64,000 nt of DNA from Streptococcus salivarius (GTDB lineage: Bacteria > Bacillota > Bacilli > Lactobacillales > Streptococcaceae), in the NCBI RefSeq assembly GCF_009738225.1, contig NZ_CP018187.1:1064501-1128500 (forward strand), read 5' to 3'. Shown here one piece after another: positions 34,387 through 44,549 of this stretch. The notes under the pieces are model-generated. The model was given only the letters and a program-made list of their open reading frames with translations. It made no database searches and was not told where the DNA came from. The first letter of the stretch is position 1. The number at the start of each line of letters is the position of its first letter. The position numbers and the translations under genes were made by a program.

Positions 34387-36927
34387 TTAATAATCTTTAA
34401 GGGCAGATTCAACGGCTGCTTTTTCTTTTTCAATCAAGTTTACTCGTGCAGCAATTGTCTTAATTCCCATCAAGATATTACGTTCTAAGGCTTTATCACT
34501 TGTTTGTGGCTCGAAGAAAGCAATATATTGATCAAGACGTTCTTGCGTTTTAAAGATTCCTGCTGGGATATTAACAAAGCTATCAAAGCTCATATCGCCA
34601 CCTAGGGCTGCCTTAATCCAATCCCAGTTATCTTTCGCCCAGTTCCAAACGGTTTCTTGTGCAAATGATTTGCTGAGGAAATTCATATACCATAGGTACA
34701 AATCTTGAGGTTTAACGACATGTTTGTCTTTAAGCTGACCTAGCACGTAGTCGAGACCTTCTTGGTTTTTAAGGTATGAAACTGCTTGAGTCAATTGACG
34801 ACGGAAATTACTATCATTTGTTGTTACATATGCATTGACATAGTCTTCAACAAGAGTTAGACTGTTTTCTTGTTTCATTTGGTTAATGAGAACGAGACCA
34901 CGGACACTTGCAGGGATGCTTTCAATGTTCTCTTTATGAGCTTGGAAAACACTTGCGGCCGCAAGGACTGCTGGTTGATAGTCTGCTTGAATCAAGTAGC
35001 TGAGAGCTGTTTGACGAACCATTTCGTCTTCATCGGATTCTCCATCTTTGGCATCGAAACCAAGACGCTCAAAGTCGTTTTGGAATTGACGACGTACTAA
35101 AGCCTTGTAATGCACTTCTGCTTCTGTATCCTCATCGATAAAGCGTTTCAAACCAGCGAGGATTTGAGACTTAGCTTGAGCAATCAAGAAGCTTTCTTCT
35201 TTTTCGACAAGATCAAGAAGAGCGACTAGGCTTGCATACGAGATACGGCCACTTTCAGCAAGAAGACGGCGTTCTTGCAAAATCTGAAGTTTACTTACAG
35301 TATCAAGGTTAGCAAATTCCTCTAAGAGGTGGTCCAAGAGTTCACCTTGATAATCTGTGATGTAATGTGCTGTATTTGCTGTATTAAGGCGAAGAGCTCC
35401 GTTATTTTCAGCAGCAAGCTGGTTATAATTTTGAATCTCAATACGCTCTTCTGAGAGTGTGTCTGGGAGCCCCTTCCAATTTGTGTTCAATGGAATCTCC
35501 CAAAGACGACCTTTATCTTCATGTTCACCAATGAAGAATTGTTTTTGACTAAGAATAAGAGTGTCGTTAACTACTTCTGCACTAACAACAGGGTAACCTG
35601 GTTGCTCCAACCAAGTATCCATGAAACTAGAGACATCTTTACCAGAAGCATCAGAGAGGGCATTCCAGAGATCTCGTCCAATAGTGTTGTTGTACTGATG
35701 TTTTTCGAAGTAAGCTTTAAGTCCTTTAGCAAAGGCTTCGTCACCTAACCAACGGCGAAGCATATGCATGAGACGGCTACCTTTAGCATAAACGATAGCA
35801 CTATCAAAGAGGGTATTAATCTCATCTGGGTGATTGACTTCCATGTGGACAGACTGAACACCGTCTGTAGCATCACGTTGGAGGGCATGAGGCACACCAG
35901 TTGTTTGGAAATCTTCGAAGATATTCCAGCTAGGCTCAATGGCATCTACTGAAACATACTCCATCATATTGGCAAAGCTTTCGTTAAGCCAGAGATCATC
36001 CCACCATTTCATTGTAACAAGGTTACCGAACCATTGGTGAGCCAATTCGTGGGCAACTACAAGGGCTACTTGTTGACGACTTGCAGCTGAGCTATTTTCA
36101 TCTACAAGAAGGTAAACTTCACGATAGGTAACAAGTCCCCAGTTTTCCATGGCACCTGCTGAGAAGTCAGGAAGTGCGAGATGGTATGACAATGGGATAG
36201 GATACTTGACTTGGAAGTAGTCTTCGTAAAAATCAATGACACGAACGGCAATATCAAGGGCAAAGTCAACGCTGTTTTCAGCTTGTGCAACTGTAGCGAA
36301 GACACCAACTTCAGTACCGTTTTGTGTTTTCGCTGTCTTACCTTGAAGAGCTCCAAAACCAAAGGCAAGGAGGTATGTAGACATACGAGGGGTTGTCTCA
36401 AAAGTCCAAACTCCAGTCTCTTCACGCAAATGGCTATTGATCTCAGGCATATTTGACAAAGCGATATCGCCTTCTTCAGCATCAAATTTCAATGAGAAAT
36501 CAAAAGTAGCTTTAGCTTCTGGTTCATCAACAGATGGGAAGGCTTCACGCGCAAAATGAGATTCAAACTGCGTTGAAATAATTTCTTTTTTCTCACCATT
36601 GTAGGTGTAATATGATGGGTAAATCCCTGTCATATTATCTGTAATACGACCAGAGAATTCAATGACAAGCGTCAAAACACCGGTCTCTGGAAGTTCAATA
36701 TGGAAGGCTTCGTTAGCATCATCCATTTGGAAGTTTAACGATTCATTATCCAAGAGAACGGAACTAATGGTAAGGTCTTTTTGGTGAAGGGAGATATGGT
36801 TATCAAGGGCTTCACCTGTAATGGCAACATTCCCTGTAAAGGTCTTTTCAGAACGATTAATGTCCAAGAAAAGATTGTAATTTTCAGGGATGAAACTTTC
36901 GATAAAACGAGCAACAGATGCTGTCAT
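34387..36927 (-). CDS. pepN: Aminopeptidase N (lysyl aminopeptidase)
   Basis: 846 residues, M1 zinc metallopeptidase. It removes N-terminal residues from peptides in the cytoplasm, part of the proteolytic system that supplies amino acids. GAMEN lies at 258-262, the zinc motif HELAH at 293-297 with the third ligand E316, and a C-terminal ERAP-like helical domain follows. No signal peptide. GGAG lies before the ATG. A leader hairpin with ten-base arms precedes the gene. phoU is upstream on the same strand, 133 bases away. Confidence 0.95.
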   Translation of the reverse strand: MTASVARFIESFIPENYNLFLDINRSEKTFTGNVAITGEALDNHISLHQKDLTISSVLLDNESLNFQMDDANEAFHIELPETGVLTLVIEFSGRITDNMTGIYPSYYTYNGEKKEIISTQFESHFAREAFPSVDEPEAKATFDFSLKFDAEEGDIALSNMPEINSHLREETGVWTFETTPRMSTYLLAFGFGALQGKTAKTQNGTEVGVFATVAQAENSVDFALDIAVRVIDFYEDYFQVKYPIPLSYHLALPDFSAGAMENWGLVTYREVYLLVDENSSAASRQQVALVVAHELAHQWFGNLVTMKWWDDLWLNESFANMMEYVSVDAIEPSWNIFEDFQTTGVPHALQRDATDGVQSVHMEVNHPDEINTLFDSAIVYAKGSRLMHMLRRWLGDEAFAKGLKAYFEKHQYNNTIGRDLWNALSDASGKDVSSFMDTWLEQPGYPVVSAEVVNDTLILSQKQFFIGEHEDKGRLWEIPLNTNWKGLPDTLSEERIEIQNYNQLAAENNGALRLNTANTAHYITDYQGELLDHLLEEFANLDTVSKLQILQERRLLAESGRISYASLVALLDLVEKEESFLIAQAKSQILAGLKRFIDEDTEAEVHYKALVRRQFQNDFERLGFDAKDGESDEDEMVRQTALSYLIQADYQPAVLAAASVFQAHKENIESIPASVRGLVLINQMKQENSLTLVEDYVNAYVTTNDSNFRRQLTQAVSYLKNQEGLDYVLGQLKDKHVVKPQDLYLWYMNFLSKSFAQETVWNWAKDNWDWIKAALGGDMSFDSFVNIPAGIFKTQERLDQYIAFFEPQTSDKALERNILMGIKTIAARVNLIEKEKAAVESALKDY

Positions 36928-36955
36928 ACGTATATACTCCTAATCTAACTTTTCG

Positions 36956-36985
36956 TATCGAAACAGACTGACAAATGTTTCGATA
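36956..36985 (-). promoter_or_regulatory. Perfect inverted repeat in the pepN upstream region
   Basis: TATCGAAACA and TGTTTCGATA, perfect ten-base arms with a ten-base loop, lie about 30 bases before the pepN start. It could be an operator or a 5' mRNA hairpin; there is no T run, so it is not a terminator. Confidence 0.45.
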
Positions 36986-37060
36986 TTAGACTCTTTTACA
37001 AAAGAAAAGGGTCTGAATTATTCAATACAAACCCATTATAACATAGATTGGAAGCTTTGC

Positions 37061-37717
37061 CTACAGTTCAATGATTTTACCAGATTTGAGGTAGACAACC
37101 CACTCGCAGAGATTGCGGGCATAATCACCGATACGTTCCAAATACATAAGTACTTGGAAATATTCTTTGGCAGCGAAGGCAGCATCTGGATTCTTACGAA
37201 CACCTTCTACTGTCATGGCTTGAATATCACGGAAATAGTTATCAATGATTTCATCTGAAGCTGCGATTTCATAAGCGCGTCGTTCGTCACTGTTCAAGTA
37301 AACATCTAGAGCATCTTCGACCATGTGGCGGACTGCTTTCCCCATTTTCTTGATTTCAGCTTCAATTTCAGTTAGGCGTTCTTCACCTTTAATGCGGATG
37401 GTTGCTTTAGCGATAGCAACGGCATGGTCACCCATACGCTCAACATCGCTAGATGCTTTAAGTGCGGTGATAACTGTACGCAAATCACTTGATACAGGTT
37501 GCTGTAGAGCGATAATTTCAAGTGATTTTTTCTCAAGTTTGGTTTCGTAGTTATTGACGATTTCGTCATTTTCAATGACTTCCTTAGCCAAATCACGGTC
37601 ATGGCTGATAAAGGCACGAACAGCTTTCTTAAGCTGAGCTGCAACCTCTGTACCCATAGCGTAAAATTGGTTGTGGAGTTTTTCTAATTCTTCTTCGAAG
37701 GGAGTTCGTAACATCAT
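37061..37717 (-). CDS. phoU: Phosphate transport regulator PhoU
   Basis: 218 residues, two repeats of a three-helix PhoU fold with the metal-binding patterns ASSDVERMGDHA and LERIGDYARN. It restrains phosphate uptake and signals between the Pst transporter and the PhoR-type kinase. It is the last gene of the pst operon, 25 bases after the second pstB. Two adjacent ATG codons make the exact start uncertain by one residue. Confidence 0.93.
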   Translation of the reverse strand: MMLRTPFEEELEKLHNQFYAMGTEVAAQLKKAVRAFISHDRDLAKEVIENDEIVNNYETKLEKKSLEIIALQQPVSSDLRTVITALKASSDVERMGDHAVAIAKATIRIKGEERLTEIEAEIKKMGKAVRHMVEDALDVYLNSDERRAYEIAASDEIIDNYFRDIQAMTVEGVRKNPDAAFAAKEYFQVLMYLERIGDYARNLCEWVVYLKSGKIIEL

Positions 37718-37742
37718 AATTTTTTTAGTAATCTGTCCTTTC

Positions 37743-38501
37743 TTAACCGAATTTACCGGTAATATAATCTTCAGTTTCTTTATGTTGTGGATTTAGGAAC
37801 ATGTCTTTCGTTGATGAATACTCGATGAGCTCTCCATCAAGGAAAAAGGCTGTTCGTTGTGAGATACGACTTGCCTGCTGCATAGAACGAGTGACTAGCA
37901 ACAAGGTGTATTGTTCTTTAAGGTTATAGAGGGTTTCCTCAATCTTACCAGCGGAGATAGGGTCGAGGGCCGAGGTTGGTTCATCAAGAAGGATAACCTT
38001 TGGAGACGTGGCTAGCACTCGAGCAATACAGACACGTTGTTGTTGCCCTCCTGAAAGTCCGAGTGCTGAGTCATGGAGACGGTCTTTAACCTCTTCCCAG
38101 ATTGAAGCACCCTTTAGTGATTCTTCTACTGCTTGATCAAGAACAGCCTTATCTTTGATACCATTGATACGAAGGCCATAAACCACGTTTTCATAGATTG
38201 ACATTGGAAAAGGATTGGGTTGTTGGAAGACCATTCCGATTTCTTTACGGAGTTCAACGGTATCTGTTCGAGGACTGTAGACATTGTGACCGTTGTATGA
38301 AACAGCACCAGTAAGTGTCCATTCGGGATTTAAATCTCCCATTCGGTTGATAGAACGGAGCAGGGTTGATTTCCCGGATCCTGAAGGACCGATAAGGGCC
38401 GTGATTTCATTTGGATAGAAATCCATTGTCACATTATTGAGGGCTTTTTTCTTATTGAAATACACCGATAAATCATTAATTGAAATGATTGGTTCAGTCA
38501 T
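37743..38501 (-). CDS. pstB2: Phosphate ABC transporter ATPase, second copy, with altered switch residue
   Basis: 252 residues. Walker [10 protein letters not shown], signature LSGGQQQR and Walker B VILLDEP are intact. The switch loop reads [13 protein letters not shown] where the other copy has IVTHNMQQAARAS, so the histidine that senses the ATP gamma-phosphate is arginine. It may be a degenerate partner in a heterodimer with the upstream copy. AGGAG lies seven bases before the ATG. Two pstB genes in one operon are common in streptococci and lactococci. Confidence 0.9.
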   Translation of the reverse strand: MTEPIISINDLSVYFNKKKALNNVTMDFYPNEITALIGPSGSGKSTLLRSINRMGDLNPEWTLTGAVSYNGHNVYSPRTDTVELRKEIGMVFQQPNPFPMSIYENVVYGLRINGIKDKAVLDQAVEESLKGASIWEEVKDRLHDSALGLSGGQQQRVCIARVLATSPKVILLDEPTSALDPISAGKIEETLYNLKEQYTLLLVTRSMQQASRISQRTAFFLDGELIEYSSTKDMFLNPQHKETEDYITGKFG

Positions 38502-38513
38502 AAGTGCTCCTTT

Positions 38514-39317
38514 CTATCCAAAGCGTCCTGATACATAGTCATTGGTTGACTGTAGGGCAGCATCTTGGAAGATTTTCTTGGTTTCATCATATTCGATAAG
38601 ATCACCAAGGTAGAAGAATGCTGTATAATCACTAGCACGCGCTGCTTGTTGCATATTGTGCGTCACGATGATAATAGAGTAATCTTCCTTAAGTTCAAAC
38701 ATGGTCTCTTCGAGCTGCATAGTAGCTACAGGGTCCAATGAAGCTGCAGGTTCGTCCATGAGGAGAATCTGCGGTTTCACGGCAATAGCTCTTGCAATAC
38801 AAAGACGTTGCTGCTGACCACCTGAGAGGGTAAAGGCAGATTTATGAAGGTCATCTTTAACTTGATCCCAAAGTCCAGCTTGCTTAAGTGATGTTTCAAC
38901 AATCTCATCCAAGGTTTGCTTATCTCTTACACCTTTACGTTCGTGAGCAAAGGTGATATTTCTGTAAATAGACTTGGCGAATGGATTTGGACGTTGGAAA
39001 ACCATTCCAATATGTTTACGCATTTCATAAACATTGATATTACTTGCGTTAACATCGACTCCTTGATAAAGGATTTGTCCAGTAACCTTGGCAATATCAA
39101 TCGTATCATTCATACGGTTTAGACTACGAAGAAAAGTTGATTTACCGCATCCTGAAGGCCCAATAAGAGCTGTGATTTTATTTTTCTCGAATTGCATGTC
39201 AATGCCTTTGATGGCTTCTTTTTGACCATAGTAAACATGCAAGTCCTTTGTTTCAAGAGCGAGCTCCTTCTCTGGGAAGGTGATAATATGACGCTCGTCC
39301 CAATTGTATTTTGTCAT
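38514..39317 (-). CDS. pstB1: Phosphate ABC transporter ATPase, first copy
   Basis: 267 residues with Walker A GPSGCGKST, signature LSGGQQQR, Walker B ILLMDEP and a normal switch histidine in VTHNMQQA. About 15 extra N-terminal residues precede the ABC fold. It energises PstCA phosphate import and sits between pstA and the second pstB, with short spacers (10 and 12 bases). Confidence 0.93.
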   Translation of the reverse strand: MTKYNWDERHIITFPEKELALETKDLHVYYGQKEAIKGIDMQFEKNKITALIGPSGCGKSTFLRSLNRMNDTIDIAKVTGQILYQGVDVNASNINVYEMRKHIGMVFQRPNPFAKSIYRNITFAHERKGVRDKQTLDEIVETSLKQAGLWDQVKDDLHKSAFTLSGGQQQRLCIARAIAVKPQILLMDEPAASLDPVATMQLEETMFELKEDYSIIIVTHNMQQAARASDYTAFFYLGDLIEYDETKKIFQDAALQSTNDYVSGRFG

Positions 39318-39327
39318 GATAACTCCT

Positions 39328-40212
39328 TTAAGCGGATGTTAATTTCTTATGGAGGTAAGCTCCCAAACGACGTGCACCAAAGTTGAAAATCAGAATGAAA
39401 ATCAAGAGCACTGCTGCTGAACCAGCAGATACTGCAGTGGCGTCAGGTGTCGTACCTTCTGAGTTGACCTTCCAGATGTGAACAGCAAGTGTCTCTGCTT
39501 GGCGGAAAATCGAAATTGGACTAGAGATGCTAAGCGGATTCCAGTCGCTCCAGTTAAGTGCTGGTGCAGATTGACCTGCTGTATAGATAAGCGCTGCTGC
39601 TTCTCCGAAAATACGACCAGAAGCAAGAACGATACCAGTAACAATACCAGGTAAGGCTTCTGGAACAACAACGTGACAGATAGTTTCCCATCGAGACAAA
39701 CCTAGAGCTAGGCCAGCTTCACGTTGGGTATGGTGAACGGTTCTTAAGCTATCTTCAACCGTACGAGTCATTTGTGGCAAGTTAAAGACAGTTAAGGCCA
39801 AGGCACCTGATAGGATTGAAAATCCATACTGAAATTGGACAACGAAAATCAAATAACCAAAGAGTCCGACTACCACTGAAGGTAGTGAAGATAGGATTTC
39901 AATACAGGTACGGACAAAGTTGGTAAGTCGTCCTTTTTTAGCATATTCTGATAAGAAGATGCCAGCTCCCATTGAAAGAGGCACAGAAATAATCAAAGTA
40001 ATAACCAATAGGAAGAATGAGTTGTAGAGTTGAACCCCAATTCCTCCACCAGCTTTGTAGGATGATGATCGACTAGTCAAGAAAGACCAGCTGATATGTG
40101 GTATCCCGCGAACCAAGATATAGAGAATCAAGGCTGCCAGGATTGTTACAATAATGCCAGCAATCACATAGAGTGTGCTGATGGCAATTTTATCAATTTT
40201 TTTAGCGTTCAT
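39328..40212 (-). CDS. pstA: Phosphate ABC transporter permease PstA
   Basis: 294 residues from the ATG at 40212, overlapping the pstC stop by 11 bases. A GTG 18 bases earlier is possible but lacks a ribosome site. Six membrane segments with the permease loop AGLALGLSRWETICHVVVPE. It pairs with PstC in the membrane. Confidence 0.92.
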   Translation of the reverse strand: MNAKKIDKIAISTLYVIAGIIVTILAALILYILVRGIPHISWSFLTSRSSSYKAGGGIGVQLYNSFFLLVITLIISVPLSMGAGIFLSEYAKKGRLTNFVRTCIEILSSLPSVVVGLFGYLIFVVQFQYGFSILSGALALTVFNLPQMTRTVEDSLRTVHHTQREAGLALGLSRWETICHVVVPEALPGIVTGIVLASGRIFGEAAALIYTAGQSAPALNWSDWNPLSISSPISIFRQAETLAVHIWKVNSEGTTPDATAVSAGSAAVLLIFILIFNFGARRLGAYLHKKLTSA

Positions 40213-41116
40213 AATTTCTCTTTCTCTCACGGGTAATGAATTTCACCAACATATTGAAACCAAGACTCATCAATAAGAGCACCAGGGCGAGAGACCAAAG
40301 GACATTGTTTGAAACAGTACCCATGACTGTATTTCCGATTCCCATAGTCAAGACAGAAGTCAATGTTGCTGCTGGTGTCGTTAAAGAAGTTGGAATCACG
40401 GCGGAATTTCCGACAACCATTTGGATGGCCAGAGCTTCACCAAAGGCACGGGCCATACCAAAGATAACGGCCGTGAAGATACCTGGTTTAGCCGCATTAA
40501 GTGTCACACGCCAAATCGTTTGCCAGCGTGTAGCCCCCATTGCTAGACTAGCTTCACGATAGTGACGAGGCACTGCACGAAGCGTATCTGTTGTCATAAA
40601 GGTTACGGTTGGTAGAATCATGACGAACAAGACAAAGGTACCTGAAAGAATACCAAAACCTGTTCCACCAAAAATTAAGCGAACAAATGGAACCACGACT
40701 TGGAGACCAATAAATCCATAAACAACGGATGGAATCCCGACCAAAAGTTCAATAGCGGGTTGTAGGAATTTAGCCCCTTTAGGAGAAATCTCAGTCATAA
40801 AGATGGCTGCTCCAATGGCAAATGGGGTTGCAACCAAGGCTGAAAGCAAAGTCACTACGAATGATCCCAAAATCATTGGTAGAGCCCCGAATTTACCTTC
40901 AGATGGTGACCAATCACCACTAAAGAGAAACTCGACCAAACTAACTTTATTGACAAAGAAAGTCGCCAGCCCTTTTTGAGCAACGAAAAGTAAAATCATC
41001 GCCACGATGAAAACAATCAAGGCCAGGCAAAGGAAAGTGATTGTTTTACCAAACTTCTCGAGGCGTGAATTTTTAGAGGGTGATGTTAATTGTTTCACCA
41101 ATTCTTCATTTTTCAT
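40202..41116 (-). CDS. pstC: Phosphate ABC transporter permease PstC
   Basis: 304 residues, six membrane segments, with the EAA-like loop REASLAMGATRWQTIWRVTL. The AGGAG for its ATG is formed by the last codons of pstS, two bases before which that gene stops, so translation is tightly linked. Confidence 0.93.
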   Translation of the reverse strand: MKNEELVKQLTSPSKNSRLEKFGKTITFLCLALIVFIVAMILLFVAQKGLATFFVNKVSLVEFLFSGDWSPSEGKFGALPMILGSFVVTLLSALVATPFAIGAAIFMTEISPKGAKFLQPAIELLVGIPSVVYGFIGLQVVVPFVRLIFGGTGFGILSGTFVLFVMILPTVTFMTTDTLRAVPRHYREASLAMGATRWQTIWRVTLNAAKPGIFTAVIFGMARAFGEALAIQMVVGNSAVIPTSLTTPAATLTSVLTMGIGNTVMGTVSNNVLWSLALVLLLMSLGFNMLVKFITRERKRNYER

Positions 41117-41118
41117 GC

Positions 41119-41994
41119 TTACTCCTCACTCTTCTTTGAGACTTTACCATCAGCATCCTTGGTAACTTTCATGCTATGGATGGAAATGTAACCCATTTTT
41201 GCGACGACGTTTTCTTGGACTTCGTCACTCATCATGTAATCTAAGAATTGTTTGGTATAGCTATCCGGTTTTCCCTTGGTATACATATGTTCGTAGGACC
41301 AAATCGGCCAATCGTTAGTTGCAACATTTTCAGCTTTGGGTTCAAATCCATTTAACTTCAATGTTTTAACAGAATCATCAAGGTAAGCAAATGATAGGTA
41401 TGAAATAGCACCTGGTGTCTGAGCAACAATTGACTTAACCATACCGTTAGAATCTTGCTCTTGGGTACGGATTGGGGATTTACCATCCATAATCACTGCA
41501 TCGAAAGTTGCGCGTGATCCTGAGCTAGCTGCACGGTTAATAATAGTAATCTCTAGGTCTTTACCACCAAGCTGTTTCCAGTTTGTGATTTCACCAGTGA
41601 AAATCTTACGCAGTTGTTCTGTTGTCAAGTTATCTACAGAGACTTCTTTGTTTGTAATAACTGCAATCCCAGCAACGGCAACTTGAAAGTCAACAAGCTT
41701 ACTAGCATCAATTCCCGATTTTTCCTCGGCAAAAAGGTCACTGTTACCAATTTGAACGGCACCGGATTGTACTTGAGAAAGTCCAGTACCAGAACCGCCT
41801 CCCTGAACGTTAACGATATTGTCAGGGTTCTTTTCAGCGAAGCCATCTGCTGCCGCCTCCACTAGGGGTTGAAGGGCCGTAGAACCAACTGCTGTAATGG
41901 ACTGGCCACGGTCAATCCAAGAGGCACAGCCAGTTAAAACCAGCATGGCCATTGCCAGTGACAGAATCACTGCAAGGACTTTTGTTTTTTTCAT
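41119..41994 (-). CDS. pstS: Phosphate-binding lipoprotein PstS
   Basis: 291 residues. The ATG at 41994 is chosen over longer in-frame starts because GGAGG precedes it and it begins a normal signal peptide with lipobox VLTGC (C23). The phosphate-binding signature GSTALQPL and the [11 protein letters not shown] loop are present. It captures phosphate outside the cell and is first in the operon pstS-pstC-pstA-pstB1-pstB2-phoU. Confidence 0.94.
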   Translation of the reverse strand: MKKTKVLAVILSLAMAMLVLTGCASWIDRGQSITAVGSTALQPLVEAAADGFAEKNPDNIVNVQGGGSGTGLSQVQSGAVQIGNSDLFAEEKSGIDASKLVDFQVAVAGIAVITNKEVSVDNLTTEQLRKIFTGEITNWKQLGGKDLEITIINRAASSGSRATFDAVIMDGKSPIRTQEQDSNGMVKSIVAQTPGAISYLSFAYLDDSVKTLKLNGFEPKAENVATNDWPIWSYEHMYTKGKPDSYTKQFLDYMMSDEVQENVVAKMGYISIHSMKVTKDADGKVSKKSEE

Positions 41995-42067
41995 TTTTGT
42001 CCTCCGACATTTTGTAACATAAGTAAGAAAGTGTCTCATAGATATGCTGTTAAAAGACACCTATCTA

Positions 42068-42097
42068 ATTATAACAAGTATAGGATAACTAAGTCAT
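42068..42097 (-). promoter_or_regulatory. Promoter of the pst operon
   Basis: On the minus strand ATGACT and a perfect TATAAT lie 18 bases apart, about 75 bases before pstS. Upstream TGTAACC and GTTATCC elements might be a Pho-type box, but I cannot confirm this. Confidence 0.45.
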
Positions 42098-42119
42098 ATT
42101 AAAGTTTGGTTACAGGTTC

Positions 42120-43430
42120 TTAAATGTGAAATCTTAATCCTTTAGGATAGTAGTTTTTAACCGTATTTCCAACAACTTTAGCAAACCCAAAACCATTGCC
42201 GTCCACTAAAAGCTGATACCAACCGTTAGGATGAGTTTGATCTAGAGTAACCACATTACCAGAAACGTATTGGGCAAACTGGTCTTGACTTAGCTCTATA
42301 CTTGAAACAACTTCATCAGATGTTAAAGCAATTCCAAGAGCAAAACTTGGTTCGAAACGTTTTTTCTTGAAGACACCAAGATGCAAACCGTTACGAGCGA
42401 TTTTAACTTTAGAAAGGTCTGGGAGCCCTTTTGGAAGCAGGTAGAGATTGTCCCCAAAAACTTGCAGCAAACCATCCAGTCTAGTTTTAAGGTGTTTTTT
42501 TGCAAAATCTTCCCAAAGTTGCTTCTGCTCCTTGTTTAGGTTAGATTTTCCCTCTTTGATACGTGTTTGCTCAGGCACGCGCTTATCCTGGAATTTTGCC
42601 ACAAACTGGCCTTCACCTTTGAAATGGTGTGGATACATTCGAGCTGTTTCTGGAAAATCAATTCCATCACTCATGCCATTCAATTTAGGGATTGCCACCA
42701 ATTCAAGATCAGGATTATTTTCTAAAATCCAAGTAACAACACCTTCATTTTCCTCAGGAGACCATGTGCAGGTTGAGTAGATCAATTGTCCACCAGGAGC
42801 GAGCATTTTCAAACCGTCTGATAAGATGTCCTTCTGTAATTGTGCCAGTTCACTAGGATACTCCTTATGCCAATATTGGATTGCATCAGGATCCTTACGA
42901 AACATTCCTTCTCCAGAACATGGTCCATCAAAGACAATCGTATCAAAATAATTTTTGAAAACTTTGGCTAGTTTATCAGCTGACGTGTTTGTCACAATAA
43001 CATTTCTCGCTCCAAAACGCTCAATGTTTTCAACCAGAATTTTGCTACGCTTTGGATTGATTTCATTGCTGACCAGCAGTCCTGTATTATCTAGGTAACT
43101 AAGAAGATGAGTAGACTTTCCGCCTGGAGCAGCTGCCAAGTCTAAGACACGACTTCCCTTGGATGGTGCTGCCACTTGAGCAACCATTTGAGCAGCTGGT
43201 TCCTGAGAATAAACCAAACCAGTTGCATGGTCGGCAGATTTTCCGGAAATTTTACCGTAATGGCCCCAAGGTGTTTCAGGGATAGCATCAGGAAAGTCCT
43301 TCTGTTGCTTTTTAAGAGGGTTGGTACGGTAGGCGGATACGGCTTCTTGATCAAAAGATGCAAAGAAGTCCTTCGCTTCATCTCCAAGGAGCTTATTATA
43401 TTTTTCTATAAAGTCTAATGGAAATTGCAT
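42120..43430 (-). CDS. rsmF: RsmF-type rRNA cytosine-C5 methyltransferase
   Basis: 436 residues. An N-terminal RNA-binding region is followed by the SAM fold with LDLAAAPGGKSTHL, the PCSG motif in FDGPCSGEGMF and the catalytic cysteine in YSTCTWSPEENE, both typical of NOL1/NOP2/Sun enzymes. The C-terminal part contains a PUA-like domain. It methylates a cytosine in 16S rRNA; the exact position is not decidable here. It stands between pstS and an IMPase-like gene. Confidence 0.88.
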   Translation of the reverse strand: MQFPLDFIEKYNKLLGDEAKDFFASFDQEAVSAYRTNPLKKQQKDFPDAIPETPWGHYGKISGKSADHATGLVYSQEPAAQMVAQVAAPSKGSRVLDLAAAPGGKSTHLLSYLDNTGLLVSNEINPKRSKILVENIERFGARNVIVTNTSADKLAKVFKNYFDTIVFDGPCSGEGMFRKDPDAIQYWHKEYPSELAQLQKDILSDGLKMLAPGGQLIYSTCTWSPEENEGVVTWILENNPDLELVAIPKLNGMSDGIDFPETARMYPHHFKGEGQFVAKFQDKRVPEQTRIKEGKSNLNKEQKQLWEDFAKKHLKTRLDGLLQVFGDNLYLLPKGLPDLSKVKIARNGLHLGVFKKKRFEPSFALGIALTSDEVVSSIELSQDQFAQYVSGNVVTLDQTHPNGWYQLLVDGNGFGFAKVVGNTVKNYYPKGLRFHI

Positions 43431-43445
43431 AGTTTCCTTTCTATC

Positions 43446-43492
43446 AAAAAACTGGACTAACCAAGAGAACTTGCTGTTCTGATTTGTCCAGT
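43446..43492 (-). terminator. Terminator of the IMPase-like gene cluster
   Basis: ACTGGAC and GTCCAGT enclose an inner AGAAC/GTTCT stem; on the minus strand a T run follows. Confidence 0.8.
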
Positions 43493-43510
43493 ATGGTTTT
43501 ATGTTTCAAA

Positions 43511-44278
43511 TTAATTTTCTGAGCCCATAATATGCTTGATTTCTTCAAGTCTGTCTTTAGGGACAAGCATCACAGCTTGACGACTAGAATAATCCAGTGG
43601 TTCTCCAGTAATGGTCTCAAGGTGATAACCCAATTTTTCTCCCATAATACTTGCTGCGGCATAGTCCCATGGGTAAATAACTGAAAAGTAAGCTAAAATT
43701 TGGCCAGATAGGACTTTTGACATGCTTAAACCGGCACCACCGTAGACACGAACACCCAAGGTCTTATCAATAAGGTCTTTTAAGCCATGAAAATTTTTAG
43801 CGTACATGGCTCCATTGCTAGCGACTAGGCAACGGTCTAATGGTCGACTTTTATAGGCTGGAAGCAATTTGTCATTACAATACACATCAAACTGGCCACC
43901 ACCATAGAAAAGTTGATCAGCCATGACGTTATAAATGAGACCAAATTTTCCTTGTCCCTCTTCATAGTAGGCAATCATCACACAAAAATTATCTTGTTGG
44001 ACAATAAAATTGACCGTTCCATCAATAGGATCCAAGACCCAGACATTTCCATCTTTGATATTATGCACCAAGCCATTTTCTTCAGCGAAAATATTGTCTG
44101 AAGGGAAGGCAGATTTAATACGTGCCACGAGTAAATCTTGTGTTTGTTTGTCAATATTAGTGACTAAATCATCAAAAGCCGTCTTTTCTTCGACCGTAAT
44201 TGTTTTACTTAAACTTTCTTTGATAAAAGCACCAGCTTCTTTGATGATTTCTTTGGCGAAAATCAGTTTATTTTCCAA
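43511..44278 (-). CDS. Inositol monophosphatase family protein
   Basis: 255 residues from a TTG at 44278, which has AAAGGA about ten bases upstream and overlaps the upstream gene by 11 bases; longer starts would cut deeper into that gene. Metal-binding motifs are [15 protein letters not shown] and PWDYAA. The family splits phosphate from inositol phosphates and related sugar phosphates; streptococci do not make inositol, so the true substrate is unclear (SuhB- or pAp-phosphatase-like roles are possible). It is the last gene of a small cluster with UPF0223 and spx. Confidence 0.85.
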   Translation of the reverse strand: MENKLIFAKEIIKEAGAFIKESLSKTITVEEKTAFDDLVTNIDKQTQDLLVARIKSAFPSDNIFAEENGLVHNIKDGNVWVLDPIDGTVNFIVQQDNFCVMIAYYEEGQGKFGLIYNVMADQLFYGGGQFDVYCNDKLLPAYKSRPLDRCLVASNGAMYAKNFHGLKDLIDKTLGVRVYGGAGLSMSKVLSGQILAYFSVIYPWDYAAASIMGEKLGYHLETITGEPLDYSSRQAVMLVPKDRLEEIKHIMGSEN

Positions 44279-44549
44279 GTGATACAAATCCTTTATCTTT
44301 TGCTTTAGCAGCTTTGACAGCTTGATAGGTTGAAAAACCGCTAGCTTCTTCAAAGGCCTTGTCTAGTTGCTTTTCAGGCGCTTTGCCTGGGACAACAGTT
44401 TTAAATACCTTATAGGCTTGCAAGAGTTGGTCACGGTCAACCTTGCTCTCGTATGCTTTTTCTACCTGACTCAAAAAATGAAGCACTGTGGTAATTTCCT
44501 CAGTGCTCCATGATGGATCGAGTGGGTAGGAATAATTTCCTTTAGTCAT
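44268..44549 (-). CDS. UPF0223 family protein
   Basis: 93 residues from the ATG at 44549, which overlaps the end of spx and has GAGGG just upstream; this gives the usual family length. The sequence has the [13 protein letters not shown] start and a helical C-terminus typical of the YktA/UPF0223 family. Function unknown. Its place directly after spx is conserved in many streptococci as far as I recall. Confidence 0.85.
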   Translation of the reverse strand: MTKGNYSYPLDPSWSTEEITTVLHFLSQVEKAYESKVDRDQLLQAYKVFKTVVPGKAPEKQLDKAFEEASGFSTYQAVKAAKAKDKGFVSLGK

